Part shown: in pieces, positions 37,737 through 46,753 of the stretch
Position numbering within the stretch: the first letter of the stretch is position 1
How the letters are laid out: each line of letters begins with the position of its first letter
Assembly (NCBI RefSeq): GCF_024707545.1
Contig: NZ_CP062229.1
Location: forward strand, 4,569,501-4,633,500
Direction: 5' to 3'
Length of the DNA stretch: 64,000 nt
Source of the DNA: Mesorhizobium onobrychidis
GTDB taxonomy: Bacteria > Pseudomonadota > Alphaproteobacteria > Rhizobiales > Rhizobiaceae
The notes under the pieces: model-generated
Told to the model about the DNA's origin: nothing
The model's input: only the letters and a program-made list of their open reading frames with translations
The model's database searches: none
Program-made: the position numbers and the translations under genes

Positions 37737-40517
37737 CTACTTCATTTCAGCCAGTTCGAGAAGGCGCACAAACCTCCGATCGCGGGTAAAGCGAGAATTC
37801 TTTTCCTCTATTAGATCAAGGATTTGCGCTAGTTCATTGGGAGCAGCGTCCGGATTGTTGGGGATGATGGCGTCCAGCATCTCCAGAACTGCTTCAGGGT
37901 GTTTGACCGTCAGAGGCTCTTCGCCTCCGACCTCTCTGGCGAATTGATACAACCAGTGAATGTCGCGCTCCACCGGGACCAAAAAGCGCCAACGCTTTTC
38001 TAGGGTTGGTTTTCACGAGTCCTGTGAACGGGCGTTTCTCCGTGAAGCTCCCGAAGTCGCGTTGAAGAGCGGCCTCAGCCCGTTCCACAATTTCGCTGAC
38101 CGGCATGTCCATTAGGGCGTCCGGCGCCTCGTCAGTGCCGACCCACCCGACATGCATCCCGTTTTCGATCACAATGCTCGATGCAGCCCCTTCGCGCCAT
38201 TCAGGCAATGCCAAGATCATGTCATCAAGGCGCTCTTGCTGTCCCGCGGCCAGTCGTCGCCCTTGCAGGGTCAGCCACCTAGCGTAGCGGGCGGCAAATT
38301 CATCTCTAAACTTTGGGTACTCTTCATCAGACCAGTGTGCCACCTTACTCGGTCCTGCGAGCAGGCGGTCGGCCAAAGCTAGCCGGTTCGCCTCAGAGAA
38401 ATCCTCCCATCGGTCATGGATCAGGAACAGGAGCTCCCGACGAACGTCGAAGTCCCAGAAGCAGTCCTGTTCTAACCCGAGCACTACCTCGGCAGCCTCA
38501 TCTGCACCGAAAAGGTCAACATGGTTCAACGCGAACAGTTTGAGCTTTCGAAAGTGGTATTCGTCGTTAGCTGGCCACGTGATGGCGCGTGTGCTCGAAG
38601 CAGGGCCGGCCTGTATTCAACCATTCGAGCAAATAGGCCTAGAAACTGGCGGAAGTTTGCGTCGCCGTCTCGGTCCCGGTCTTCGCCATCAATCTCCCGG
38701 CCAGGGTAACATGTCAGAGTGGTGAAAAAGGTCCGATTGAGTTCTTCTAGCAGCCCGGAAGCTCGGCGGAGGTGGCTTTCAGCGATCCGAAATACAGACT
38801 CTAGAACCTCGTCCGGTACTTTGATCTTCTCCCCATGCGTGTCGGCAAACTTGACCGCCCAACTTGCCAGTTCCTTTGAACCTAGTTCATCCCAACTACC
38901 AAATGGGGGCATCGATGCATCGATGCCAAGAGGCAAGTTACGGGACAGGATCGGTGCGGATAGTGCCTCGAATTGCCGCAATACGCTTGTGCTCCAGCCC
39001 TCGCTGTTGATCCGATCTTTTAGTTCAAACCAGCCGTGATCCCATTTGAAGTTTCGATGATCGGATTGAAATTCTAGTATGAGGTTCCAGTTGCGCCGCG
39101 CTTGTTGATGAAGGTCCGACCGTCGTCTCAGCTCTCGGCGAACTCCCTCGGTCAAACTTGGGTGTAGACCGTTTTGGCGCAATGCCCACCACGCGGTAAC
39201 GGGACTATGCAAGAGCTTTATGATCCATCGCACGAGATGGAATAGCCTCGGAGGAATGTCCTCGAACCCTTCTGGCTGTCGCCCCGCAAGCCGATGGAAA
39301 GTTGGCGGGTTCGTATCACCACGACGCCATTCCAGGAGGTGATCATGTAACCGCTGAGTCTGTCGATCTGACTCGGGCGGTCGCGGTGGATCATCATCCA
39401 GCCCATACGTTTCGAGCGGGTCAAAGGTCTCCGCATCCTCGCCGTAACCACTGCTCTTCTTCGATGCGCGACAGAAAGCGTCGAAAACGCAGAGCCACTC
39501 TGCTGGCGGAGAGGGATCGGCATTGGCGAATAGGCGGGCACCTGGCGTGGTTCGGACCAGATGGGCGACTTGACCGCGTTCGTAGGCAGCAACGTTTCTC
39601 GGTCCTCTTCTTGCCAGATCAACCAGCTTAGAACGCCACGCTCTGGGGTCGTTGGCCCGTTCGGCCCAGGCTTCAAGACATTGCCAGAGATCGGAGTGAT
39701 CGTTGTAAGCAATCGCACTAACGCCCCGGTCCCGCCATTTCGCTTCGATCTCCTCGGCTAAACCTTTATCGAATGCGTACAGGTTGGAACGGTCGGACAT
39801 ACCATCGTGGTTCAGTCCTTGAAGTAGATACTTCACCGGCGGGTCCTCGGCCTGGTAACCGACGAGAACGACGGTGTAGCTTTCGAGCAGGGAGCGGATG
39901 AAACTCGTCGCCCACCCTTCCGATAGGTATGCCCTCCCGAAATCGGCGCTGCTCAAGATGTAGGGATGATGCGCAGCGCCTGGTTCCTGAAGCCGCCCAT
40001 GGAGGTAGGTCACACCCGTGACCGGGACGCCCATGCGGATGTCGGGGAAGGCCGGAGGTTCGTAGACTTTTCCAACCTCGACACCCACAGCATGTTCGAA
40101 AAGCCGGTCAAAATTGGTTGTCACTATCTGTGGATTGCCTTCCTGATCGGATGAAATCCGAGCAATCAGCTTGTGTTCTAGACTTTCGACTTCCCCAGGC
40201 GCTCCCTGTCGAAGACGTTCAGCCACCAAAGCATTGACGTCCTCCCGGCCATATTCTTGGTGGAGGAGATGAAATATCTGATCGAGCGGAGTCTTCGAGC
40301 CGTGGTATTCGGCATCCTCCCAGGGCCCGAAAGAACTCGCTATAGCGGAGCCCTTAGGAGGATCAAATGAATGGATTACGTGTTTAGTTAGCCCGACAAA
40401 TGTCGGCATCCCGGCATTGAAAGAAACGCCGGCGCCACAGAGAAATACGACGCGCCCTTGGTCACGACGTTCAAGGAGCAGATCTGGGATATTAGGTCCA
40501 TTTTCAACAAAGCGCAT
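37737..40517 (-). pseudogene. SIR2-domain protein with large C-terminal region (DUF4020-like), two frameshifts
   Basis: If read through, this gene would give about 926 residues. The N-terminal part is a SIR2-like NADase domain: VVFLCGAGVSFNAGMPTFVG, PQIVTTNFDRLFEHA, then VTYLHGRLQEPG and SYTVVLVGYQAEDPPVKYLL. Such domains deplete NAD+ in antiphage proteins. A long helical region follows. The frame stops at 38526, but the protein clearly goes on one frame over from about 38595: ITWPANDEYHFRKLKLFALN, then DCFWDFDVRRELLFLIHDRW. A second shift near 38003, in an AACCC run, leads to LEKRWRFLVPVERDIHWLYQ, ending at 37737. The C-terminal part resembles the DUF4020 type. It is either a decayed defence gene or contains two sequencing errors. 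Confidence 0.72.
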
Positions 40518-40778
40518 TGGGTCCAGAACTTCAGGAGGTGACCCCTAGATACTGCACTCTTCCGAAGACAGAAAGGAGCAATGAGAAGACGGCTGGCTCG
40601 CCTAGACGCTCGATTATCGGAGGGCGAAGCTCGACGTTGAGCATATAGGCCTTGGCGTGACCAGAGTTCGAAAAAGGAACTGCTTCCTATTGTGGTGTCT
40701 TGCTCGCTGGGGTGGCGGCGGTATTTCAGGCCCTAACAGCCTTTGTTTCGCGTGAAGCCGTATGCCTAACCGACCCGG

Positions 40779-41000
40779 CTATTTCTCTCTCTCGGGGGCT
40801 TTTAGAAGTTCCCAAGGCTCGATCTGGAGCACCGACGCAAGCTTTTCAATGATCTTGAGGCTTGCGTAATATTTGCCCTTCTCGATCTGACTGAGGTAGC
40901 TCCGGCTGACTTCCGCCTCATAAGCGAGATCGTCTTGAGACAGCCCTTTTGCGTGTCTCAGGCGGCGCAGATTTGCAGCAAGAACATCCCGCAGGTCCAT
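40779..41000 (-). CDS. XRE-family HTH regulator
   Basis: The 73-residue protein is a single Cro/C1-type DNA-binding domain: LRRLRHAKGLSQDDLAYEAE, then VSRSYLSQIEKGKYYASLKI. Recognition-helix and turn residues are conserved. It is divergent from the membrane protein at 41092 and lies about 260 bases upstream of the SIR2 gene on the same strand. It may control both. Confidence 0.85.
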   Translation of the reverse strand: MDLRDVLAANLRRLRHAKGLSQDDLAYEAEVSRSYLSQIEKGKYYASLKIIEKLASVLQIEPWELLKAPEREK

Positions 41001-41091
41001 GCGGGAAACGAGCCCAGTTGCTCAAAATATACACCTCGATATACTGAACAAAATGGGAGCGTCTCGCCCCGATCACAGGAAGCTAATTCGA

Positions 41092-41832
41092 ATGCCCACC
41101 GAGAGATCGTTTGGCCAAACGGATGAATTCGCGGAGAAAATCCAGTCTACCGACTTCAAGGGCGCCATTGCCGCAAGCGGCATCGCCAAGCAGACGCCAG
41201 ACCAAAAGGCAGCAATTGAGGCAATGATGTTTGCCCTCTGGGCTCAGGGGCAAAGCGAAAGATGGGGCGAAAGCACCGCCCTCCTGGTCCTGTTTAACCG
41301 GATGGTAGGCTTAGTGATTGACGTCTTGAAACTCCCCGTAGTGCTAATAGGGCACTTGCCTGGAATACTAATCGCTGTCGCCCTTGTGCTCGTCGCCTCC
41401 TACACTTTCGAATGGTCCCCCTCCCGCGAGGCCAAGGTTGGGTTGTTTCTTGTAGCCGTTTTGGTTCTGTTCAAAGATGAGATTTTACGATGGGTACGAG
41501 CTGTCCTGTTTGACATCGGCGACGTTTTTTCAAATGGCGCTCTTACGCGGCGCTATATCACCCGACACTTTCTTTACGGGCCAATTACGGTGCTTGAAGA
41601 CCCTGATGGATTGAAGCTGCACCTGGCTACCAGCCGCCTCCTGACGTCAGGGCCGTATCTGGAAGAGACCGAAGCATTCCAAGAGATCGTCGCACGCCAA
41701 ATCGACCAATGGCCATCTTTGCGGACTGCAATTGATGGCTTTTGGAGAGAGTTCCCAAGCAATCCACACTACTGGCGTAGCCTGAGGAACAAGCTTCTAG
41801 AAACCATTGAGCACGGACAGATGACTGCTTGA
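41092..41832 (+). CDS. membrane protein of unknown function, divergent from XRE gene
   Basis: From ATG 41092 the product has 246 residues; upstream in-frame starts at 41053 or 40999 are possible. A cytoplasmic N-terminal helical part (FAEKIQSTDFKGAIAASGIA) is followed by two membrane segments close together, LPGILIAVALVLVASYTF and AKVGLFLVAVLVLFKDEILR. The C-terminal domain of about 110 residues (FLYGPITVLEDPDGLKLHLA, then AIDGFWREFPSNPHYWRSLR) is soluble. The architecture fits a membrane effector or sensor, but no family is recognised. Confidence 0.6.
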   Translation: MPTERSFGQTDEFAEKIQSTDFKGAIAASGIAKQTPDQKAAIEAMMFALWAQGQSERWGESTALLVLFNRMVGLVIDVLKLPVVLIGHLPGILIAVALVLVASYTFEWSPSREAKVGLFLVAVLVLFKDEILRWVRAVLFDIGDVFSNGALTRRYITRHFLYGPITVLEDPDGLKLHLATSRLLTSGPYLEETEAFQEIVARQIDQWPSLRTAIDGFWREFPSNPHYWRSLRNKLLETIEHGQMTA

Positions 41833-42291
41833 AACCTCAACGCCTCCCAGTTTTGGTGCTGTGCCGGTAAACGGGTCTTTTGGTTCCGAAATCAAAGGCT
41901 TAATCAGGCAGAAATAGCGGCGCCTCAGCGCTCATTTCAGAGTCATTTTGTTCGGCATTTTGACCTAATTAGGCGAAGGAAAGCCCTTCCCCTGTCATGC
42001 CAAATCCACGGGACCATGCCACAAGGGCCTGCCCTATTGGCACTAACAGCATGGCCAACGTAGGCAACTGGTTGCGTGCCGATGTTCGCCCGTGGGAATG
42101 CCGAGGCATGATCGAGACCAATGTTCAGTTCTAAGAAGTCAAAGGGTCTGTGCTGCGGTGGAATGAAGGGGGCACGGGGGGTCCTCGCGCGAGCCAGTTA
42201 TCCGATCAGGCGCTCAGAAATTTCTGCCAAACATTCGCCCCCTTTCCCATACGAAATCGTCGTTGATTTTTTCCAGGAAAATGCAACAAAT
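41833..42291. other. no clear gene; holds dispersed repeat copy 1
   Basis: About 460 bases. The part 42136-42226 resembles 43561-43650, sharing GTTATCCGATCA and CGCTCAGAAATTT and a related GC-rich block before them. An open frame continues through it into the next gene, but the start at 42292 is preferred. Confidence 0.4.
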
Positions 42292-42546
42292 ATGGCTACT
42301 TGGGGTAATGGCTCGGGGAACCCTCGGGTGAACGTTAAGACGAACTGCGGACGCACAGTCGAGGACCTTGTTCAGGAGGTCATCGAGGCGGCCCCATGCT
42401 GCGGCATCGTCTCTGTGAAGGCCACGATAGCAGCGGTGCGCGAAGATGGCCCCCATTGGGAAGTGACCGACGATGATCTGATCGAGTTTCTCGTGGAAGC
42501 GGCTCCAGCATTTGGGCGCGCGTTAGCCTTCGACCAACGCGAATGA
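42292..42546 (+). CDS. hypothetical 84-residue protein
   Basis: The product (MATWGNGSGNPRVNVKTNCG, then VEDLVQEVIEAAPCCGIVSV) ends with an acidic helical part, DDDLIEFLVEAAPAFGRALA. It is soluble. A longer start at 42121 would add 57 residues, partly encoded by a dispersed repeat. No family is known to me. Confidence 0.48.
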   Translation: MATWGNGSGNPRVNVKTNCGRTVEDLVQEVIEAAPCCGIVSVKATIAAVREDGPHWEVTDDDLIEFLVEAAPAFGRALAFDQRE

Positions 42547-42597
42547 TCCTCTGATGATAGGTTGGTCAGCCGGTTCTTCCCGCCCTAAGTTACCCTT

Positions 42598-42846
42598 ATG
42601 GCAACGCTTTGGTTTGTCCCTCCGGTGTTCGTTAAGAGTGAAACGGACGGTGCCAGGCATGGTTGCAACAATACGAGGGTAGCCCTTGAGCAGCTCAAGA
42701 CGTGGACCCGGAGAGGACCTAGTTGGCACAAGGCGGTGACCCTATGCCTGTCAGCCTTGGACGGCGATCCGATTGACCCTCATGTGATACGAAAGGCTTT
42801 TGAGGCGGCTGCCAAGGAGGCCAAGATGTATCTCTCCCCTGAGTAG
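42598..42846 (+). CDS. DUF982 family protein
   Basis: The 82-residue protein starts MATLWFVPPVFVKSETDGAR and continues RVALEQLKTWTRRGPSWHKA, ending IRKAFEAAAKEAKMYLSPE. The W-x2-PPV start, the A-x-C-L centre and the AAAKEA tail match DUF982, a family abundant on rhizobial plasmids and islands with no known function. A truncated second copy starts 9 bases after its stop. Confidence 0.72.
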   Translation: MATLWFVPPVFVKSETDGARHGCNNTRVALEQLKTWTRRGPSWHKAVTLCLSALDGDPIDPHVIRKAFEAAAKEAKMYLSPE

Positions 42847-42854
42847 GAGGTATC

Positions 42855-42926
42855 ATGGCTCTCAACTGGTTTCACCCTCCGGTATACGTCGAGACCGACC
42901 GCCCTTGGCAAAGTGAGGCTGTCTAG
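42855..42926 (+). pseudogene. truncated DUF982 copy
   Basis: AGGAGG precedes ATG 42855. The frame reads MALNWFHPPVYVETDRPWQS and stops after 23 codons. The start matches DUF982 (W-x2-PPV-x-V), so this is the remnant of a tandem duplicate. Confidence 0.55.
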
Positions 42927-43081
42927 GCGTTGCTGAGGGGTGGTGTGTGCTTGCGTCAGAGGGGCACGGGGTGGTCGTACTGGGGCGACCTACGAACCCG
43001 AGAGGCAAATGGTCCGCCCGAAGTTTTGCCTCGCTGGTAGGGGAGCCCTGTTCATCGCTCCCCTATCGTACAGCCAAACGG

Positions 43082-43390
43082 TCACCTTTCGATGATGTGC
43101 ACGACCTTGCGGGTTTGGGGGTCGATCAGCACGGTGCGACCGTCAATTACGACGTACTGATACCTGGTCGGCAATGTGTTTTCGGCAAGTTCGCCCGGCT
43201 TGAATATATCCGGTATGATCGCTCCGACTAACAGTTCAAAGTTGGACGGACGCTCGACTACGACTGGATTGGTTTTCACGTATTCTCGGACTACGATTTC
43301 CTGTTCGGGCGTGACCACGACAGTCTGGGCAGTCGCGAGAGCGGTTCCAGCGAGAAAGATGGTAGCGGCAATCGTGCTTCGAAAAGTCAT
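43082..43390 (-). CDS. DUF1236 family exported protein
   Basis: The 102-residue product starts at ATG 43390 with AGGAGGCAGAT upstream. A signal peptide (MTFRSTIAATIFLAGTALAT) precedes a mature part with VVREYVKTNPVVVERPSNFE and PTRYQYVVIDGRTVLIDPQT, ending VVHIIER. DUF1236 proteins are small periplasmic proteins of Rhizobiales with no established role. It is transcribed opposite to its neighbours. Confidence 0.72.
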   Translation of the reverse strand: MTFRSTIAATIFLAGTALATAQTVVVTPEQEIVVREYVKTNPVVVERPSNFELLVGAIIPDIFKPGELAENTLPTRYQYVVIDGRTVLIDPQTRKVVHIIER

Positions 43391-44131
43391 ATCTGCCTCC
43401 TGGGTTTGACATAATAACCACTGTAGAACCGCTGTCGGTCGAAACGGTTCCGCAATTGTCCAGCCCTCCCGACCCCCGCCATGCAACGAGGCAGGACCTC
43501 AGTCTTCCCCTGTCAGCCACTCATCGATCACGCCTCAGGGTCGCCCAGCAATCACCGTATGGAAGACCTAAGGACTTGTTGCGGGCTGGACCTAAGGGGT
43601 GCCGGGGTCGCCGCGCGTGCCTGTTATCCGATCACCCGCTCAGAAATTTATACTTCCCGGCCTCCCTTAAGCTCCCCGGTACAATCCACCATGCGGAACC
43701 TCCCGCGCTTCCACCATGCAAACAGATCAAATTGAGCGGATCATACACTGCCGTCACGACGCGAGGAAATCAGGATCACAACCACGCGCAAAGACCCGGT
43801 TCCGGTCCTGTGTCGGGAATTGGTTAAGCGAGGAGTCAACCCTAGCGATTCTGTCAGGGTCACCATCGGCACCGTGCCAATGTGGAAGGCAGATCGGACC
43901 ATTGGCGCATGGGCGGGGATTGATGTCACGGAATACGACCGGGATGGACTTCGGACTGAGAAGCACCGGCCATTCCAGTCGGTCGGATGAGGTCATAACA
44001 CCAGCGTTGACTGGGTTAGTGCATTCTTGCCAAGGACGTGCTTGCCTCGCTAGAGTAGCGTCCCATGGTTGTAGAAGCGTCAGCCGTTTGATCTAAAATT
44101 CTAACATCTTTCTTACTGCGTCACCGATGTC
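43391..44131. other. gene-poor stretch with dispersed repeat copy 2 and a gene remnant
   Basis: The repeat copy at 43561-43650 is followed by a plus-strand reading frame, 43748-43990. Its text is protein-like (VPVLCRELVKRGVNPSDSVR, then GAWAGIDVTEYDRDGL) but there is no ATG, GTG or TTG at its start. It is probably a 5'-truncated small gene. Nothing else is recognised. Confidence 0.4.
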
Positions 44132-44875
44132 ATGAACCAAGAAAATTCGGTAATTATTGTGCCGGAAAATCCGGAAGGGGAAACCATTAGAGTCCCTGTT
44201 CTGAAAATATTTGACGGTGATGGATTTCTAACAAGAATTAAGGCCAGCGAACTCACGGGCAGCCCAAGCGATCAATCAGAGCTTCAAGTTGCAGTCCGAT
44301 TTGCGTTCATAGACGCACCTGAATTGGAACAGCCCGGAGGGCGCGAGGCCAAAGAGTTTCTTGCCACTTTGATTGGTGACAGATGGGTGGAACTTGAAGT
44401 TCGAATGAAGATGGATACTGGTCAGATAGTGGACAGACACAAACGTATTGTCGGTGTGCCGTTTCTGACGCAAGATTACTCGGTTGCCCAATTCAGAACA
44501 TCGTCTAACCACCTCCACAACGCAATGACATTTAGGGGACCACTGCTCGTCACTAGGAACATTGAGCTAGAGATGGTTTTAAATGGATGGGCATGGGTTC
44601 TCGAACGATATGGACCCGATGAACGGTATTTAGAGGCATTGGACGATGCGCAACGTCACAAAAGAGGAATATGGGCTGCTCTAGGAAACTACATTCCACC
44701 ATGGGAGTTTAAGCAGCAGAAACACCGTGAAAAGCGCCTCGCGGACAAGACGGGCACAAGATGTCCGATGGAGGGGTGTGGTGGCGACTTGGTGAAACGT
44801 ATTGGTAAGTTTGGAGCGTTCTTTGGTTGCTCAACTTTCCCTGCCTGCAAATACTCTTGCTCTGCTGCGATCTGA
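44132..44875 (+). CDS. thermonuclease-like protein with C-terminal zinc finger
   Basis: The 247-residue protein has a staphylococcal-nuclease fold: VPVLKIFDGDGFLTRI with the metal Asp, RFAFIDAPELEQPGGREAKE (Arg, Asp, Glu), and RYGPDERYLEALDDAQRHKR with GIWAALG. The C-terminus carries a topoisomerase-type zinc finger: CPMEGCGGDLVKRIGKFGAF, then FGCSTFPACKYSC. No signal peptide is evident, so it probably acts inside the cell. The gene is noticeably more AT-rich than the rest of the window, a sign of transfer. Confidence 0.78.
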   Translation: MNQENSVIIVPENPEGETIRVPVLKIFDGDGFLTRIKASELTGSPSDQSELQVAVRFAFIDAPELEQPGGREAKEFLATLIGDRWVELEVRMKMDTGQIVDRHKRIVGVPFLTQDYSVAQFRTSSNHLHNAMTFRGPLLVTRNIELEMVLNGWAWVLERYGPDERYLEALDDAQRHKRGIWAALGNYIPPWEFKQQKHREKRLADKTGTRCPMEGCGGDLVKRIGKFGAFFGCSTFPACKYSCSAAI

Positions 44876-45261
44876 AAACATGGCCCTTGGCGGTGCTGCA
44901 TCAAGTTGACCGGGAACGGCAGGGGCAACGCTAAATCCCTGCTGTTGACAGAAGGTACACCGCTCGGGCACAAAGAGGTACACCGAGCTTAACCGCTTCG
45001 GGGGAAGAGAGCCTTCTACCCCCTTGATTTTTTACGGTAAATTCGGGTGGAACGCCTCAGTGGGATTTGGCCTTTAGCGCCGTCCGGGGGCACCAGCAAA
45101 CAACAGCTTCTTGTGAGAACTTCCCACGGGCGGGCGATATCTGCTCATCCCCGATTTCCACAGGCCGGGGTCGTCAGGATGGCTAGCACATCAGCTTCAA
45201 TGCATATATTCACCGGCGGAACCCCACAGGTATTCCCTGGTGGAAACCATAGGAGTCGCCG
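44876..45261. other. right end of island B, includes distal core
   Basis: This intergenic region spans the island boundary at 45080-45095 and 166 bases of resumed chromosome. No gene is seen. Confidence 0.4.
45080..45095 (+). repeat. attachment core, distal copy
   Basis: CCGTCCGGGGGCACCA, the third exact copy. The bases after it (GCAAA) match those after the degenerate tRNA copy, as expected if this is the original chromosomal junction. Confidence 0.85.
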
Positions 45262-45507
45262 TTGGAGCAGAAACGCACGATCGCACCCTTTATTGGTGGC
45301 ATGTATGGCAGCCTTGCTGCCCTCGCGTTGGCGTTCGGTTTCCGCTTCCTGACAATTCCTGATCCCGATCCGACCTCGCAGGCAACGATAGTCCTTTCAG
45401 GACTGGCCTTTTCGATTTGTTTCAGCCTGACCTTCCTTCGCGAGCATCGACGCCAAATCGCTGCCGCGAGAGAATTTCTCGGCCGTCCAAGATCGTATCG
45501 GGACTAA
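45262..45507 (+). CDS. small two-span membrane protein
   Basis: The TTG start at 45262 has AGGAG 6 bases upstream. The 81-residue product has hydrophobic segments IGGMYGSLAALALAFGFRFL and TIVLSGLAFSICFSLTFL, with a basic C-terminal tail. No family is recognised. Confidence 0.5.
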   Translation: MEQKRTIAPFIGGMYGSLAALALAFGFRFLTIPDPDPTSQATIVLSGLAFSICFSLTFLREHRRQIAAAREFLGRPRSYRD

Positions 45508-45751
45508 TCTCCCGCGTTCTGCAACGCAAAGCGCCCATGCCCTCCCCCATGTCCTCCGGGTCGTGCCCGGGGCATCAGAAAAATTCAGCAATCGAACCAA
45601 CGGATGCAACAGTGGATGCGGACCGGCCGGTATCTCCCGCTCGCCGGCCACTCTAATGCCATTCGATTAAAATGCGCCTGCGTATATTAGCACTCGCTCA
45701 ATTTAGCGCGCCGACAATGTCTGTGCGGCGGGCTAAACAACGGGTGGTGTT

Positions 45752-45949
45752 ATGCGAAGCGACTTCGCTGCAGCGCGCGAGCTCTTGGAGTGTGCCCAAA
45801 ACCGGCTCTGCGGCATGGACGAAACGAGCCAACGCGTCAGCGAGGCACTCGACTCCCTGATCGAGGAAATAGCCATCGCGGAATTCCGCAAGGCGCCATT
45901 GACCATCGTGCCGTTTCCACGCGCGCGGCCACCCAGGCACGCCCGTTGA
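45752..45949 (+). CDS. hypothetical 65-residue protein
   Basis: The helical sequence (RSDFAAARELLECAQNRLCG, then VSEALDSLIEEIAIAEFRKA) has the composition of a small coiled-coil-like protein. The start ATG 45752 has a GGTGG upstream. Function unknown. Confidence 0.45.
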   Translation: MRSDFAAARELLECAQNRLCGMDETSQRVSEALDSLIEEIAIAEFRKAPLTIVPFPRARPPRHAR

Positions 45950-46048
45950 AGCGCCGATCGCGCCGATATGGGAAATCAGCAACGGGAGTGCTCCACGCGC
46001 CACCAGCTGAATTGAACCTGCGCGAAATCCCATCGGGAGATCCCGCGC

Positions 46049-46663
46049 TCACACCGCGATCGCCGCCACCAAAATCCGGTTCTGCCTTCGTATCGCCGTC
46101 CGCAGTTCCGCGATCCTCGCCCCGTCGCGCTTCACGAACTCGATGAACATCATGTTCATGTTGTTGAACACCAGTTCGCCCAAGGCCTGCCCGTCGATAT
46201 CCCGGCGCACCAGGCCGAGCCCCTGCAGCCGGGCGATCAGCGCGCGGATCTGTTCGGTCAGCGCCCGGTCGAGCGCGGTATAGGCCTGACCGAACGGGCT
46301 GTCGGGCAGTTGCGTTGAGATCGCCATCGCCTGCCGCCACATCTCCTTGCTGAGGTAATGCAGCGAATGCTCGATATAGATGCCGAGCAGCGTATCGAGC
46401 GCATCGCCGACATTGGCCGGCGGATTGGCGACGACGCCCTGCCCGGCGTTGAGCACCTCGTTGACCTCCATCGAAACGATGGCACCGAGGATGTCGCCTT
46501 TGTTCTGGTAATAGTTGTAGATCGTGCCGACCGACACCTCGGCCTGCGCCGCGATCGTCTCGATCTTGGCGCCTTCATAGCCGGCATCGCGAAAAAGCTC
46601 CGCCGCCGCCTCGATGATGCGGCGATGCCGATCCGCCTTTTGCCTTGCCCGCAATCCACTCAT
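46049..46663 (-). CDS. TetR family regulator, probable repressor of the adjacent ABC operon
   Basis: The 204-residue protein has an N-terminal TetR helix-turn-helix (RRIIEAAAELFRDAGYEGAK, then AEVSVGTIYNYYQNKGDILG) and a C-terminal ligand/dimer domain (DGQALGELVFNNMNMMFIEF). It is divergent from the polyamine-type ABC operon, with two palindromic sites in the 90-base gap. This strongly suggests it represses that operon and itself. The ligand is unknown. Confidence 0.88.
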   Translation of the reverse strand: MSGLRARQKADRHRRIIEAAAELFRDAGYEGAKIETIAAQAEVSVGTIYNYYQNKGDILGAIVSMEVNEVLNAGQGVVANPPANVGDALDTLLGIYIEHSLHYLSKEMWRQAMAISTQLPDSPFGQAYTALDRALTEQIRALIARLQGLGLVRRDIDGQALGELVFNNMNMMFIEFVKRDGARIAELRTAIRRQNRILVAAIAV

Positions 46664-46687
46664 ATCGGCTATTTGCCATAAAAACAG

Positions 46688-46717
46688 AATTGACTCAATT
46701 TTAGAATTGGTTCAATT
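46688..46717. promoter_or_regulatory. paired operator palindromes for the TetR regulator
   Basis: AATTGACTCAATT (46688-46700) is a perfect palindrome around a central C. AATTGGTTCAATT (46705-46717) is the same with one mismatch. They are 17 bases centre to centre and lie between the divergent TetR and ABC genes. Confidence 0.65.
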
Positions 46718-46753
46718 TTTGTCACAAGCCAAAAAGGCAAGGGAGAACACTCG

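Larger units (their letters stand above)
37497..45095. mobile_element. accessory island B between core repeats
   Basis: About 7.6 kb between the middle and distal core copies. It has no integrase of its own, so it would need one in trans, for example that of island A. Cargo: an interrupted SIR2 gene, an XRE regulator divergent from a membrane protein, DUF982, DUF1236, nuclease and micro-genes. The part around 44.1-44.9 kb is clearly more AT-rich than the chromosome. Confidence 0.7.

Noticed and set aside
38526..38600. Programmed frameshift in the SIR2 gene
   Set aside because: No slippery heptamer, stop-codon signal or internal Shine-Dalgarno sequence is seen at either junction.
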